A DNA stretch of 64,000 bases from Trinickia symbiotica (GCF_002934455.1 NZ_PTIR01000009.1:124001-188000), one strand, 5' to 3'; positions 43,454 through 53,037 are shown, counted from the stretch's first letter. Program-made: numbers and translations. Notes: a model not told the origin generated them from the sequence alone.

Positions 43454-44947
43454 ATGACGACTTATCAGGAATGGAAGCAGAAGGCAGAAATGCTGTCGCT
43501 CGATGGGCGCGCGTTCATTGCCGGGCAACGGTGCGCGGCGGCTTCGAATGAAACGTTCGGAACGCTGAATCCGTCTACCGGCAAGGTATTGGCCGACATC
43601 GCGAAGTGCGAGGCGAAAGACGTCGATCGCGCGGTCGTCGCGGCGAGGGATGCTTTCGAAAGCGGTGTCTGGTCCACGGTCACGCCCGCGCAGAGAAAAT
43701 CGGTGCTGCTTCGGTTGGCGCAGTTGATCGAGGAAAACGCGGACGAACTGGCGCTGCTCGAAGCGCTCGAGGCCGGCAAGCCGATTGGGGAATGCCTCGG
43801 CCTGGATATCCCCGAGTCGGCCGCATGCATCCGCTGGCACGCGGAAGCCACCGACAAGCGCTACGACGCACTATCGCCGTCCGGCCCGAGCGTGGTCAGC
43901 ATGATCACGCGAGAACCGATCGGCGTCGTGGGTGCGGTGCTGCCGTGGAATTTCCCGGCGTTGATGCTCGCCTGGAAGATCGGCCCGGCGCTTTCCGTCG
44001 GCAACAGCGTCATTGTGAAGCCGGCCGAGCAGACGTCGCTTTCGACGCTGCGCATCGCCGATCTCGCGTTCCAAGCCGGCGTGCCCGCCGGGGTCTTCAG
44101 TGTCGTCACGGGCTTTGGGGAGGGCGCGGGGCAGGCGATCGGGCTCCACGCCGACATCGACCTTGTGGCATTCACGGGCTCGACCGAAACCGGCAAGCGA
44201 TTTCTCCGTTACTCGGCCGACACGAACCTCAAGCGGGTCGTATTGGAATGCGGCGGCAAGAACCCGCAGATTGTTTTGCCGGACGTCGCGAATCTCGACC
44301 CGGTCGCCGAGAATGCGGTTGCTGCGGCATTCTGGAACATGGGCGAAAACTGCAGCGCGGGTTCGCGCATTCTCGTGCCCGCGAGCAAGAAGGCCGAGAT
44401 GCTTCAGAAGGTTCAGGCGGTGCTGGAAGGCTGGAAGACCGGCGATCCGCTCGACCCGGACGTGAAGCTCGGTTCGCTGATCGAGAAGCCGCACTATGAG
44501 AAGGTGCTCGCTCACATCGAGAAGGCGAAGGCGGAGGGCGCACGCCTCGTATGCGGCGGCAAGGCCACGCTCGGCGAAACCGGCGGGTGGTTCGTCGAGC
44601 CGACCATCTTCGACAACGTGACGCCCGAGATGACGATCGCGCGTGAAGAGGTGTTCGGCCCGGTCCTCTGCTTCATCGAGTACGACGATATCGAAGATGC
44701 GGTCCGGATCGCCAATGACACTTGCTACGGGCTCGCTGCATCATTGTGGACGGACAACGTCAATCATGCGCACAAAATCGCGGCGCGAATCCGGGCCGGC
44801 ACGGTCACGGTAAATTGCTTCGGCGAAGGCGATCTGTCCACGCCGTTCGGCGGCTTCAAGCAATCGGGATTCGGCGGCCGCGATAAATCGGTCTACGCGC
44901 ATGATCAGTACTGCGAACTGAAGACTACCTGGTTGAAGCTCGATTGA
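43454..44947 (+). CDS. Aldehyde dehydrogenase (PuuC-like)
   Basis: NAD(P)-dependent dehydrogenase of 497 residues oxidising an aldehyde to an acid. The catalytic Cys300 lies in MGENCSAGSR and the general-base Glu265 in VLECGGKNPQ; the cofactor motif GSTETGKRF and the NWNFP-equivalent LPWNFPALM are present. Overall wording (GGWFVEPTIFDNV, STPFGGFKQSGFGGRDKS) fits the PuuC/aminobutyraldehyde dehydrogenase branch. GAGGACAAGACA precedes the ATG. The substrate is probably the aldehyde made by the PuuB-like oxidase. Confidence 0.92.
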   Translation: MTTYQEWKQKAEMLSLDGRAFIAGQRCAAASNETFGTLNPSTGKVLADIAKCEAKDVDRAVVAARDAFESGVWSTVTPAQRKSVLLRLAQLIEENADELALLEALEAGKPIGECLGLDIPESAACIRWHAEATDKRYDALSPSGPSVVSMITREPIGVVGAVLPWNFPALMLAWKIGPALSVGNSVIVKPAEQTSLSTLRIADLAFQAGVPAGVFSVVTGFGEGAGQAIGLHADIDLVAFTGSTETGKRFLRYSADTNLKRVVLECGGKNPQIVLPDVANLDPVAENAVAAAFWNMGENCSAGSRILVPASKKAEMLQKVQAVLEGWKTGDPLDPDVKLGSLIEKPHYEKVLAHIEKAKAEGARLVCGGKATLGETGGWFVEPTIFDNVTPEMTIAREEVFGPVLCFIEYDDIEDAVRIANDTCYGLAASLWTDNVNHAHKIAARIRAGTVTVNCFGEGDLSTPFGGFKQSGFGGRDKSVYAHDQYCELKTTWLKLD

Positions 44948-45143
44948 TCGCGCGCAGAACGCTGAAGACCCCCAGGCGTGCCTCTCTTGCCAGTGGGCGG
45001 GGCAGCTAGCACACTACTCTTGTGTGAGCCGCTTACGGCCGGCCCGGCCCGAGGCCGGGCGTCGTCACGGGCCGCGCGGCGACAGCGGCCGACGGGCCCG
45101 CGATCGTAACGGATCAGAGGTATCCGCCTGGAAGGTGATAGCC

Positions 45144-46145
45144 ATGCAAAAGAAGCAGTTGTTTGCGGACCGACTTCTCGCCCAGATGCCGTCATTGCGG
45201 GCGCTGAGGTGCTTTGTCACCGCGGCGCGATACGAGAGCTTCACGCAGGCGGCCGAGGTGCTCTGCGTGACACAGGCGGCAATCAGCAGACAGATCAAGG
45301 AGCTCGAGGATTCGCTCGACGTCGCGTTGTTCGAGCGCACCGGCAGGCACATTTCGTTGACCGATGCAGGACGCATTCTCTACAACGCGTCGTATCTCTC
45401 GATCATGAACATCGCGGAAGCGGCCGAGGCCGTCCGCCGCTCGGACAAGCAGGCGTTGACGATCTGCGTCTCGCACACCTTCTCCGCGTTGTGGCTGTCG
45501 TTCAGGCTGCCGGCGTTCCGCAAGCGGTTTCCGGATATCCGCTTGCACGTGATGGTGACCGAGCATTTCATGGAGCTCGACGAGCTCATGGAGCCCGACG
45601 TCATCATCACGAAGAACCCTCCGCGCGAAGCGGAATACGAGGTCGAGCCGCTATTCCACGACGTCGTCTATCCTGTCTGCAGCCAGCCGTTTTATGAGCG
45701 GCATTTTCATGGCAGATCGTTGAAGCCGCTGGACCTGCTCACGCATCCCACGTTGAACCTCTCGTTGCTGGGGCGGGCGCAGGTTTGCGAGCACGTCGAT
45801 TGGCGCGTGTGGCGAAACTGGTTTCAGCCCAGCGACGGCTCGGATCGGCTCGTGGAGAACGAGCATTTGGAGAGCAACGACTATCGGTTGCTCGTCGCTC
45901 AGGCCGAAGCGGGCGAAGGCACCCTGCTGGGCTGGCATCACCTCGTGCACCGTCAAGTGGAGCAGGGACGCCTGCTGAGGCCCGTCCAGGATGCCCTAGT
46001 CTTCCACGACCGTCATCACTATCTGATCACGCACCGGAACGCGAAGCTTCGGCCCGAGTATCTGCAGTTTCGCGAGTGGCTCGCCGAGGAAGTCGGGGCG
46101 ATGATGCGCGAATGGCGCGGCGCGGAAGCCGTCACGGAGAAGTGA
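45144..46145 (+). CDS. LysR-family transcriptional regulator
   Basis: DNA-binding regulator of 333 residues. The N-terminal winged helix is clear (LRALRCFVTAARYESFTQAAEVLCVTQAAISRQIKELE, residues about 18-52), followed by a linker helix and a periplasmic-binding-like effector domain. The GcvA/AmpR-type wording (VTQAAISRQI, HISLTDAG) fits regulators of amino-acid metabolism. It lies 196 bp downstream of the catabolic genes on the same strand and is their natural candidate regulator; the effector is unknown. A compact GC hairpin (CGGCG-CCTG-CGCCG, 46146-46159) without a T-run follows its stop, facing the convergent gene. Confidence 0.9.
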   Translation: MQKKQLFADRLLAQMPSLRALRCFVTAARYESFTQAAEVLCVTQAAISRQIKELEDSLDVALFERTGRHISLTDAGRILYNASYLSIMNIAEAAEAVRRSDKQALTICVSHTFSALWLSFRLPAFRKRFPDIRLHVMVTEHFMELDELMEPDVIITKNPPREAEYEVEPLFHDVVYPVCSQPFYERHFHGRSLKPLDLLTHPTLNLSLLGRAQVCEHVDWRVWRNWFQPSDGSDRLVENEHLESNDYRLLVAQAEAGEGTLLGWHHLVHRQVEQGRLLRPVQDALVFHDRHHYLITHRNAKLRPEYLQFREWLAEEVGAMMREWRGAEAVTEK

Positions 46146-46170
46146 CGGCGCCTGCGCCGGAATGCTCGAA

Positions 46171-46548
46171 TCACGGCGCCCAGTGGCCCTCTACCCACAC
46201 CCAACCGGGGCCGCGTGCAGCCCAGTGTCCGGGCACCCAGTGGTAGCCGATGCGTTCGGCTTGCCAATGCCCTGGCTCCCAAACGTATGCACCGTGCTCC
46301 CAGCGCCAGTGTCCCGCTACCCAGACATAGCCCGTGCGCGGCGGCGGAGCGACTTCGACGCGAGGCGCCGGCGGCGCCGTGCGGACCACGGCAGGTTCGG
46401 GTTCGGCGACCACGCACGCCGATAGACTGGCAGATAGCAGCATGACGCCGACGAGGCCTGCGGCGGCACGAACGAGGTTTTGCCGGCGTGCATGCGTTTT
46501 GGCGGGCTTGCCGCCATTGATGGATCGCATTTTCATATTTGCAAGCAT
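46171..46548 (-). CDS. YXWGXW-type repeat lipoprotein
   Basis: Predicted lipoprotein of up to 125 residues; ATG at 46548 or, better fitted to the signal, ATG at 46536 or 46530. A basic N-terminus and hydrophobic stretch lead to a lipobox (LSAC near residue 45). After a Pro/Val spacer come four aromatic repeats: YVWVAGHWRW, YVWEPGHWQA, YHWVPGHWAA and WVWVEGHWAP, about 12-14 residues apart. Repeats of this class are common in Burkholderiales envelopes; their function is unknown. It is convergent with the LysR gene and transcribed in the same direction as the RND operon 215 bp upstream. Confidence 0.8.
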   Translation of the reverse strand: MLANMKMRSINGGKPAKTHARRQNLVRAAAGLVGVMLLSASLSACVVAEPEPAVVRTAPPAPRVEVAPPPRTGYVWVAGHWRWEHGAYVWEPGHWQAERIGYHWVPGHWAARGPGWVWVEGHWAP

Positions 46549-46762
46549 CTTCGATTGGTGATTGGTTGACCGTCCCTGACATCGCGATGGCGCTTTGGAA
46601 GATTGTCCCCGAAACGCATCCCGTAGGTGTTAAACGGCTTACCCACGGATTTCCGTCGCAGCGGGCGCAAGGTTTTTGCACCCATAAAGCAGTTTTGCCG
46701 TCTCGCCGACCGCGTAAAGCAGACGACGGAATCGCTTGGGTCGTGATGCTGGAAAAGCGCCC

Positions 46763-48271
46763 CTAATGAACAGCCTGCGCTGACGAAGTTCCGTCCGCGG
46801 CGCGTCCCGGCTGCCCGCTCGAAGCCATGCCGGCGTCGGCGGGCAGCTTCTCATCCCACCCTCCGCCGAGCGCTTTCACGAGCGCGACCGAAAACGCCAT
46901 CTGTTGGCCATGGATCTGCACCTCCTGGCGCTGGCTCGTCAGCAGCGACTGCTGCGCATCGATCACGTTGAGATAAGCGACGAGTCCGCCCGAGTAGCGA
47001 TCGTTCGCGAGCGACAGCAGTCTTTGCGCATCGACGACGGCCGCATGGGCCTGCTTCGACGCGACATCGAGGACCGAGAGACCCGTGACGCCGTCCTGGA
47101 CCTGTTGGAACGCGTTCAGCACCGTCTGTCGATAGGTGGCTTCGGCCGCGCGATACCCCTCGCTTGCGAAGTTCAGATTCGCGTTACGCCGGCCGCCATC
47201 GAAGACGACCTGACTTAACGACGCACCGAGCGTCCACATGAGACTCGGCGCGGTAAAGAGGCTCGAGAACGCCGTCGATTCCCAACCGATGCTCGGCGAG
47301 AGAACGAGGCTCGGAAAGAACGCCGCCTTCGCGACGCCGATTTGCGCATTGGCTGCGGCCATCGCGCGTTCGGCCGAAGCGATGTCGGGCCGCCGCTGCA
47401 ACAGTTCGCTCGGAACGCCGACGGAAATCGACGGCACCTTCGTTTCGACGATCTCGGGCGCAATCGAAAACTCGGGCGCCGGCGTACCGATCAGCGCGGC
47501 GATCGCGTGCTCGTCCTGCGCGCGTTGATTGAGCAGCAGCGTTGCCTGCGTCCGTGTCGCGTCGAGCTGCGCCTGTTGCTGATAGAGATCGAGTCCGGAC
47601 ACGGAGCCGAGCTCATGCTCGGCTTTCACGAAATCGAGCGCCCTCTCTTGCAGTCGGACCGATTGGTTCAATACGTCGATCTCGGCGTCGAGCTCGCGCA
47701 AGGCGTAGTAGTCGGTGGCAAGCTCTGTCGTCAGAACGAGGCGTGCATTGGCCAGGTCGTCGGCCGCTTGTTGCGCCGAGGCTTTCGCGCTCTCCACTTC
47801 GCGGCGGATGCGGCCGAAGAGGTCCGTGTCGTAACTGACTGTCGGCTGCACGAGGACTTCGTTTTGCACCGTGGACTGGTTCGGTGTCGTGTAGCTGAGC
47901 CTGGGCCTGTCCTTCGAGACTTTCTGGCGAGCGAGCGCGCCGGAAAGATCGAGCTCGGGCAGGCGTTGCGCCGAGTTGAAGGCAAGCGTCGCCTTCGCCT
48001 GCTCGTAGTGCGCACTCGCGGCGGCGAGCGTCTGGTTTTGCGCAAGCGCCTCCTTTTCGAGCGCGTCGAGCTTCGCGTCGTCGAACTGTCTCCACCAGTC
48101 GAGCGTGAGCGGGGCATGCGAGGGCACCGCCAGTTGCCAATTCGAATCAGTTCGCCAGGCCGCGGGCGCTTCGACCTCGGGGCGTTTGTAATCGGGCCCC
48201 ACGGTGCAAGCCGACAATAAAACGGCAACGGCGGCCGCGGGCCAGGCGCAAGCGAGACGGCGCGAGCGCAT
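46763..48271 (-). CDS. Outer membrane efflux lipoprotein, NodT/OprM family
   Basis: Outer-membrane channel of the second RND pump, 502 residues. The signal sequence ends at the lipobox LLSAC (Cys22), followed by TVGPDYKRPEV, the classic mature NodT/OprM start. Two efflux domains follow with KAAFFPSLVLSPSIGWES in the second. The C-terminus is a disordered-looking Gly/Ala/Ser tail (about 25 residues). It overlaps the adaptor gene by one base. Last gene of the operon RND pump, adaptor, channel. Confidence 0.92.
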   Translation of the reverse strand: MRSRRLACAWPAAAVAVLLSACTVGPDYKRPEVEAPAAWRTDSNWQLAVPSHAPLTLDWWRQFDDAKLDALEKEALAQNQTLAAASAHYEQAKATLAFNSAQRLPELDLSGALARQKVSKDRPRLSYTTPNQSTVQNEVLVQPTVSYDTDLFGRIRREVESAKASAQQAADDLANARLVLTTELATDYYALRELDAEIDVLNQSVRLQERALDFVKAEHELGSVSGLDLYQQQAQLDATRTQATLLLNQRAQDEHAIAALIGTPAPEFSIAPEIVETKVPSISVGVPSELLQRRPDIASAERAMAAANAQIGVAKAAFFPSLVLSPSIGWESTAFSSLFTAPSLMWTLGASLSQVVFDGGRRNANLNFASEGYRAAEATYRQTVLNAFQQVQDGVTGLSVLDVASKQAHAAVVDAQRLLSLANDRYSGGLVAYLNVIDAQQSLLTSQRQEVQIHGQQMAFSVALVKALGGGWDEKLPADAGMASSGQPGRAADGTSSAQAVH

Positions 48272-49491
48272 CAGGAGAGCCCCTTGTCCGCGGTCTTCGA
48301 CATGACCTGCACGTGATCGCCGTCGGCGATCGAATCGCTCGGATTGACGATGATCCGGTCGTTCGGCTCGATGCCGCTTTCGATTTCGAGCGACTGGCCG
48401 AGATCCTGTGCGATCGTGACCGCGCGCAAATGGACGACGCCGTTGGCGTCGACGACTGCAAGACGCGGCCCCTCCGAGCGAAACAACAGTGCGTTGTCGG
48501 GCACGAGCAGATGCGAATGCAGTGCCTGGGGTAACGCGACTTGCACGTAAGCGCCGGGCCGCAGTTTGTCGTCGGCATTCGGCAGCGTGACTTCGAGTTG
48601 CAGCGACCGCGTCGGCACGTCGATGGCGCCCGAGATATGCGTGATCGTTCCGCGGAACGACTGGCCGGGCAACTCGGCTTGCGTGACGGCGACGGGCATG
48701 CCGACTTTGACGTTTTGCGAGTAGGCCTGCGGCAACTGCACATACACGCGCAGCGTCTTCGATTGGGCAAGCGCGAAAAGTGCACGACTGCTGCCGCTGC
48801 CCGCATCGATGAGATCGCCGACATCGACATTGCGCTGTGTGACGACACCGTCGAACGGTGCCACGATGCGCTTGAACGATTCGAGCTGTTGGAGGCGCTT
48901 CACGTTCGCCTCCGCGGCGGCCAGATTAGCGAGATCCTGGTGGTAGGTGCCTTGCCGGTCGTCGAGCTCCTGCTGCGAGACAGCATCGCGTTGCCGCAAT
49001 TGCTGCCAGCGCTCGAACGACGTCTTCGCCAATGCGAGGCTCGCGCTCGCCTGTTGGCGTTGCGCGATGGCCTGGGCCAGTTCCTGATCGATCTCGGGCG
49101 TGTCGAGATCGGCGAGCAACTGCCCTTGCTTGACGTGCGCGCCGATGTCGACATACCAATGCAGCAAATAGCCCGTCGCTCGCGCATAAATCGGCGATTC
49201 GACAAAGCCGCGCAGCGTGCCCGGCAAAAGCATGTCGCCGGCACCGTCCGCGATTTTCGGCGTGACGACGTTGACATACTGCTTCGCATTCTGCGCGGTG
49301 GCGTTCGCCGTGGCGCGCTCGTTTACGATGTTCGCGACGACGGTACGCAGCGCACCCGCGGCGAGCAGAACCAGCACGACGACGGTCGCGATTTTTGCGC
49401 GCCGCCAGATGCGATCACGCGGCGGCAGCATGTGACCGCTTCCGTCTTCTCGTGCCGGAATGGCCAAGGGGGCGTGAGTTTCTTCAGTCAT
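48271..49491 (-). CDS. RND periplasmic adaptor (membrane fusion protein)
   Basis: Adaptor of 406 residues. A cytoplasmic N-terminus of about 30 residues precedes a single membrane anchor (IATVVVLVLLAAGALRTVVANIV, about 34-56), not a lipobox. Lipoyl half-motifs (LHWYVDIGAHVKQGQLLADLDTPEID and IVAPFDGVVTQRNVDVGDLI) flank a coiled-coil hairpin, followed by barrel and membrane-proximal domains. Placed 41 bp after the pump gene and overlapping the channel gene by one base. Confidence 0.92.
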   Translation of the reverse strand: MTEETHAPLAIPAREDGSGHMLPPRDRIWRRAKIATVVVLVLLAAGALRTVVANIVNERATANATAQNAKQYVNVVTPKIADGAGDMLLPGTLRGFVESPIYARATGYLLHWYVDIGAHVKQGQLLADLDTPEIDQELAQAIAQRQQASASLALAKTSFERWQQLRQRDAVSQQELDDRQGTYHQDLANLAAAEANVKRLQQLESFKRIVAPFDGVVTQRNVDVGDLIDAGSGSSRALFALAQSKTLRVYVQLPQAYSQNVKVGMPVAVTQAELPGQSFRGTITHISGAIDVPTRSLQLEVTLPNADDKLRPGAYVQVALPQALHSHLLVPDNALLFRSEGPRLAVVDANGVVHLRAVTIAQDLGQSLEIESGIEPNDRIIVNPSDSIADGDHVQVMSKTADKGLS

Positions 49492-49531
49492 GTCAGCTGG
49501 ACCTGGATGGGGGCTTCACGTATTTCATCGA

Positions 49532-52500
49532 TCAATCGGCCTCCTCTTCGGCCGCGGCCTGTCGGGCGTGGCGCCGCGCGAGACGGCCGTGAATGCCCGC
49601 GAAGAGAAGCGGAACGAACAGGAGCGTCGAAACGGTCGCGAACAATAGGCCGCCGATGACGGCGCGGCCGAGCGGCGCGTTCTGCTCGGCGCCTTCGCCA
49701 AGACCCAGCGCCATCGGCACCATGCCGATGATCATCGCGCAGGCCGTCATCAACACGGGACGAATACGGCTGGCTCCGGCCTCGAGCGCGGCGGTGAGCG
49801 GCGGCGCACCGGCCGTGAGTCGCTGGCGCGCGAAGGAGACCATCAGGATACTGTTCGCCGTGGCGACCCCCATCGTCATGATGGCGCCCGTCAATGCGGG
49901 TACGGACATATGCGTGCCCGTCAGGAACAGCATCCAGACGATGCCCGCGAGCGCCGCCGGCAACGCGCTCACGATGATGAGCGGATCGAGCCAGGACTGG
50001 AAATTGACGACGATGAGCAGATAAACGAGCACGATCGCCATCGCGACGCCAATGCCGAGCCCGAGGTAGGACCGCTGCATCGTCTCCACTTGGCCGCGCA
50101 CGACGATCTGGCTCCCGCGCGGCAGCGTGGCCCTCGCTTGCTCGACGAGCTGGTCGATTTGCCTCGCGACGCTGCCGAGATCGCGGCCCTCGACGCTCAC
50201 GAGCAAATCGACGACGGGCCTGATGTTGTAGTGCGTGACCAAGGCGAATTGATTGCCGGGCTGCACCTGAACGAGGTTGCCGAGCAGTTGCGGCGTGCCG
50301 GAGGCGGCGGGCGACGCTCCGCGTGCGGCGACGGGCGTGCGCAGCAACGCGTCCACCGACGTCACGTCGTATTGCGGCGTCCGCACGGAAAGCTGGTACT
50401 CCACGCCGTTTCGCGGGTTGAACCAAAAACCGGGTGACGTCTGCGTGCTGCCGGCCAGCGAGATGAGCACATTCTGCGCAACGTCGTTCGCGCTCAGATT
50501 CAGTTGCTGCAGCCGCGTGCGGTCCATTTGCAAATGAATCGTCGGCTCGTCGAACTTCTGCTGAATGTGCGTATCGACCGTGCCGCGAATCATGCGCACC
50601 TGTTTCATCAGCTTGCTCGCGGCATCGAAGTTCGCGGTCTGGTTGGCGCCGGCGATCTGGACGTCGATTGCCGCGGGCAAGCCGAAGTTCAGAATCTGCG
50701 TAACGATGTCGGCGGGCTGAAAGTAAAACTCGACGCCTGGGAAGCGCTGCGGCAGGACCGCGCGCAGCTTGTCGATATAGGTTTGTGTCCGCTCGTGATC
50801 GGGCTTCAGCGCGATCTGGATATCGCCGTCGAGCGTGCCGATCGTCCCTGCGTTGCTATAGGAGAGGTTGATGCCGCTATAAGGCAAGCCGAGGTTGTCG
50901 AGGGTCGTGCCAAGGTCGCGTGGCGGCACGACGGTGCGAATCACTTTTTCGACATCGTCGGCGAGCCGGGCCGTTTCCTCGATCCGCGTGCCGGTCGGCG
51001 CGCGCATGTGCAGCCGGATGTCGCCCGCATCCACACTCGGGAAGAAATCGGCGCCGAGCACGAACGCAAGGCCGAGCGATGCCACGCAAAAGGCGAGGAA
51101 CGATATGACGAACAGGCGCCGCCTCACCAGCAACGTACTCAGAAGGACGATATAGGCGGCGCGCATGCGCTCGAACGCGCCCTCGAAGGCGTGATGCGAT
51201 CGCATGAACAGATTCGGTCGTGCGCCGCTCTTGGGCTTGTGTGCGTGGCCCATCAGCAGCATGGCCATCGTCGGCACGAGCGTGCGCGAAAGAATGTACG
51301 ACGCGAGCATCGCGAAGACGACGGCCTCCGCCAGCGGGACGAACAGATACCGCGCCACGCCCGTCAGGAAGAACATCGGCACGAACACGATACAGATACA
51401 GAGCGTCGAGACGAACGCCGGCACGGCGATCTCGCCGGCACCGTCGAGGATCGCGTCATGCAGATTCGTACCCAGGCGCAAATGCCGCTCGATGTTCTCG
51501 ATCGTGACGGTCGCGTCGTCGACGAGAATCCCGACGGCGAGCGCGAGGCCGCCGAGCGTCATGATGTTGATCGTTTGGCCCAGCGCGTGCAGTGCAAGCA
51601 GCGAAGAAAGAATCGACAACGGAATCGAGATCGCGATGATGCAGGTGCTGCGCCAATTGCCGAGGAAGAGCAGGATCATCGCGGCCGTGAGCGCGGCCGC
51701 AATCACCGCTTCGCGGGCGACGCCCGTGATCGCCGCTTTGACGTAGAGAGATTGATCGAACAACGCCCTGATCGTCAGCTCGCGCGGCAGCGTCGTCTCG
51801 GCGACAGGCAGTAACCGGTGAACGGCGTTGACGACCGACAGCGTGGAAGCATTGCCCGCTTTCAGAATCGAAAGCAGCACGCCGCGCCGGCCATCCTGCC
51901 GCACGATATTGGTCTGCGGCGAGTAGCCGTCACGCACGTGCGCCACCTCGCGCAGATACGTGGTCGCGCCGTTGACCGTGCGCACGGGCAGATCGTTGAG
52001 CCCGGCGATCGTCGCGGGCGAGCCGTTCATGTCGACCGTGTATTCGCGAGGGCCGATTTTTGCGGTGCCCGTCGGGAGAATCAGGTTCTGCGCATTGACG
52101 GCGTTGACGACGTCGAGCGGTGTCAGCCCCTTCGCGAGCAGGGCGCGCGGATCGATATCGACGGAAACAAGCCGCGACTTGCCTCCATAGGGATACGGCA
52201 CCTGCGCCCCGGGAATCGTGATGATCTGCGGGCGCAGGAAGTTCAGCGCGGTGTCGTTGAGATCCTGCTCGGACAGCGTGTCGCTCGAAAGCCCGAGCTG
52301 GATCACCGGAATCGACGAGGCCGAATAGCTGATGATGAGTGGCGGCGTCGCACCCGGCGGCATTTGCCTCAACTGCGTCTGCTCGACCGCGACTGTTTGC
52401 GCGATCGCAGTCTGGATGCTCGCGTTAGGTTGCAGAAACAGCTTGATGATCGCGATGCCGGCCAACGACTGCGACTCGATATGCTCGATGTCGTTGACGG

Positions 52501-52720
52501 TGGTGGTTAGGCTGCGCTCGTTCACCGACGTCATGCGGTTGGCCATCTCCTGAGCGGAAAGGCCCTGGTAATTCCAGATGATGCTGATGACCGGGATATC
52601 GATGTTCGGCAGGATATCGATCGGCGTCGTCAGCAACGAGAACGGGGTCGCCAGCACGATGAGGATGGCCATCACGATGAACGTGTAGGGCCGCTTGAGG
52701 GCAACGTTGACGATCCACAT
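49532..52720 (-). CDS. RND efflux pump, inner-membrane subunit (second system)
   Basis: Proton-driven exporter of 1062 residues. The ATG at 52720 (MWIVNVALKRPYTF) gives the standard first helix; the frame continues 27 codons further upstream but those residues are non-conserved. TM4 carries the paired Asp in GGLALAVGILVDDATVTIENIERHL. Periplasmic porter motifs such as LPNIDIPVISIIWNYQGLSAQEM at the N-terminus follow the RND pattern. The C-terminus is Arg/Ala/Glu-rich. First gene of a pump-adaptor-channel operon with an operator-like dyad about 105 bp upstream. The substrate class cannot be read; TM4 is not of the heavy-metal type. Confidence 0.92.
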   Translation of the reverse strand: MWIVNVALKRPYTFIVMAILIVLATPFSLLTTPIDILPNIDIPVISIIWNYQGLSAQEMANRMTSVNERSLTTTVNDIEHIESQSLAGIAIIKLFLQPNASIQTAIAQTVAVEQTQLRQMPPGATPPLIISYSASSIPVIQLGLSSDTLSEQDLNDTALNFLRPQIITIPGAQVPYPYGGKSRLVSVDIDPRALLAKGLTPLDVVNAVNAQNLILPTGTAKIGPREYTVDMNGSPATIAGLNDLPVRTVNGATTYLREVAHVRDGYSPQTNIVRQDGRRGVLLSILKAGNASTLSVVNAVHRLLPVAETTLPRELTIRALFDQSLYVKAAITGVAREAVIAAALTAAMILLFLGNWRSTCIIAISIPLSILSSLLALHALGQTINIMTLGGLALAVGILVDDATVTIENIERHLRLGTNLHDAILDGAGEIAVPAFVSTLCICIVFVPMFFLTGVARYLFVPLAEAVVFAMLASYILSRTLVPTMAMLLMGHAHKPKSGARPNLFMRSHHAFEGAFERMRAAYIVLLSTLLVRRRLFVISFLAFCVASLGLAFVLGADFFPSVDAGDIRLHMRAPTGTRIEETARLADDVEKVIRTVVPPRDLGTTLDNLGLPYSGINLSYSNAGTIGTLDGDIQIALKPDHERTQTYIDKLRAVLPQRFPGVEFYFQPADIVTQILNFGLPAAIDVQIAGANQTANFDAASKLMKQVRMIRGTVDTHIQQKFDEPTIHLQMDRTRLQQLNLSANDVAQNVLISLAGSTQTSPGFWFNPRNGVEYQLSVRTPQYDVTSVDALLRTPVAARGASPAASGTPQLLGNLVQVQPGNQFALVTHYNIRPVVDLLVSVEGRDLGSVARQIDQLVEQARATLPRGSQIVVRGQVETMQRSYLGLGIGVAMAIVLVYLLIVVNFQSWLDPLIIVSALPAALAGIVWMLFLTGTHMSVPALTGAIMTMGVATANSILMVSFARQRLTAGAPPLTAALEAGASRIRPVLMTACAMIIGMVPMALGLGEGAEQNAPLGRAVIGGLLFATVSTLLFVPLLFAGIHGRLARRHARQAAAEEEAD

Positions 52721-52805
52721 GCGAAAACACGCCGAAATGTTGCAGAGGAGAAGGTGGAATGTAGTCGAACGCGGTGAAAAAAGTGAATTCCTCCCCGCCA
52801 CAATG

Positions 52806-52840
52806 ACGAATCGTCGGGCGGGAAACGATTACGAATCGTT
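52806..52840. promoter_or_regulatory. Operator-like inverted repeat upstream of the second RND operon
   Basis: AACGATT-ACG-AATCGTT (52824-52840) is a perfect 7-3-7 inverted repeat. The core ACGAATCGT occurs twice, at 52806-52814 and 52831-52839, 25 bp apart. The site sits in the 317-bp gap (52721-53037) between the RND operon and the divergent ABM-fold gene, and no regulator gene lies beside it. A TetR- or MarR-type repressor is possible (inference). I see no gene in the rest of the gap. Confidence 0.55.
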
Positions 52841-53037
52841 ACGACTACTCCAACGTTGCGAGTCGTCCGAGCGTGGCGGCTCGACAGGATAGGCTTCGGG
52901 GGCGCTCGCGCGGCGGTGGGCGGGGCGCGGTGTTCGGTGGCAGAATCGCTGGTGCCCTCTCATGAAGCGATGATACGCGTTCCCCGACTACCGTTGTTCT
53001 CGAAGCGATGTCTTCTTCCAGGAAAGGAGGAGTTGGA

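Noticed and set aside
39839-44947. Trans-4-hydroxyproline degradation operon
   Set aside because: A DapA-family lyase, FAD oxidase and aldehyde dehydrogenase would fit, but no proline-racemase-type epimerase is present and the importer and SHMT are not explained.
46146-46159. GC hairpin between convergent LysR and repeat-lipoprotein genes as a terminator
   Set aside because: Only a 5-bp stem with no T-run on either strand; noted in the LysR entry but not called.
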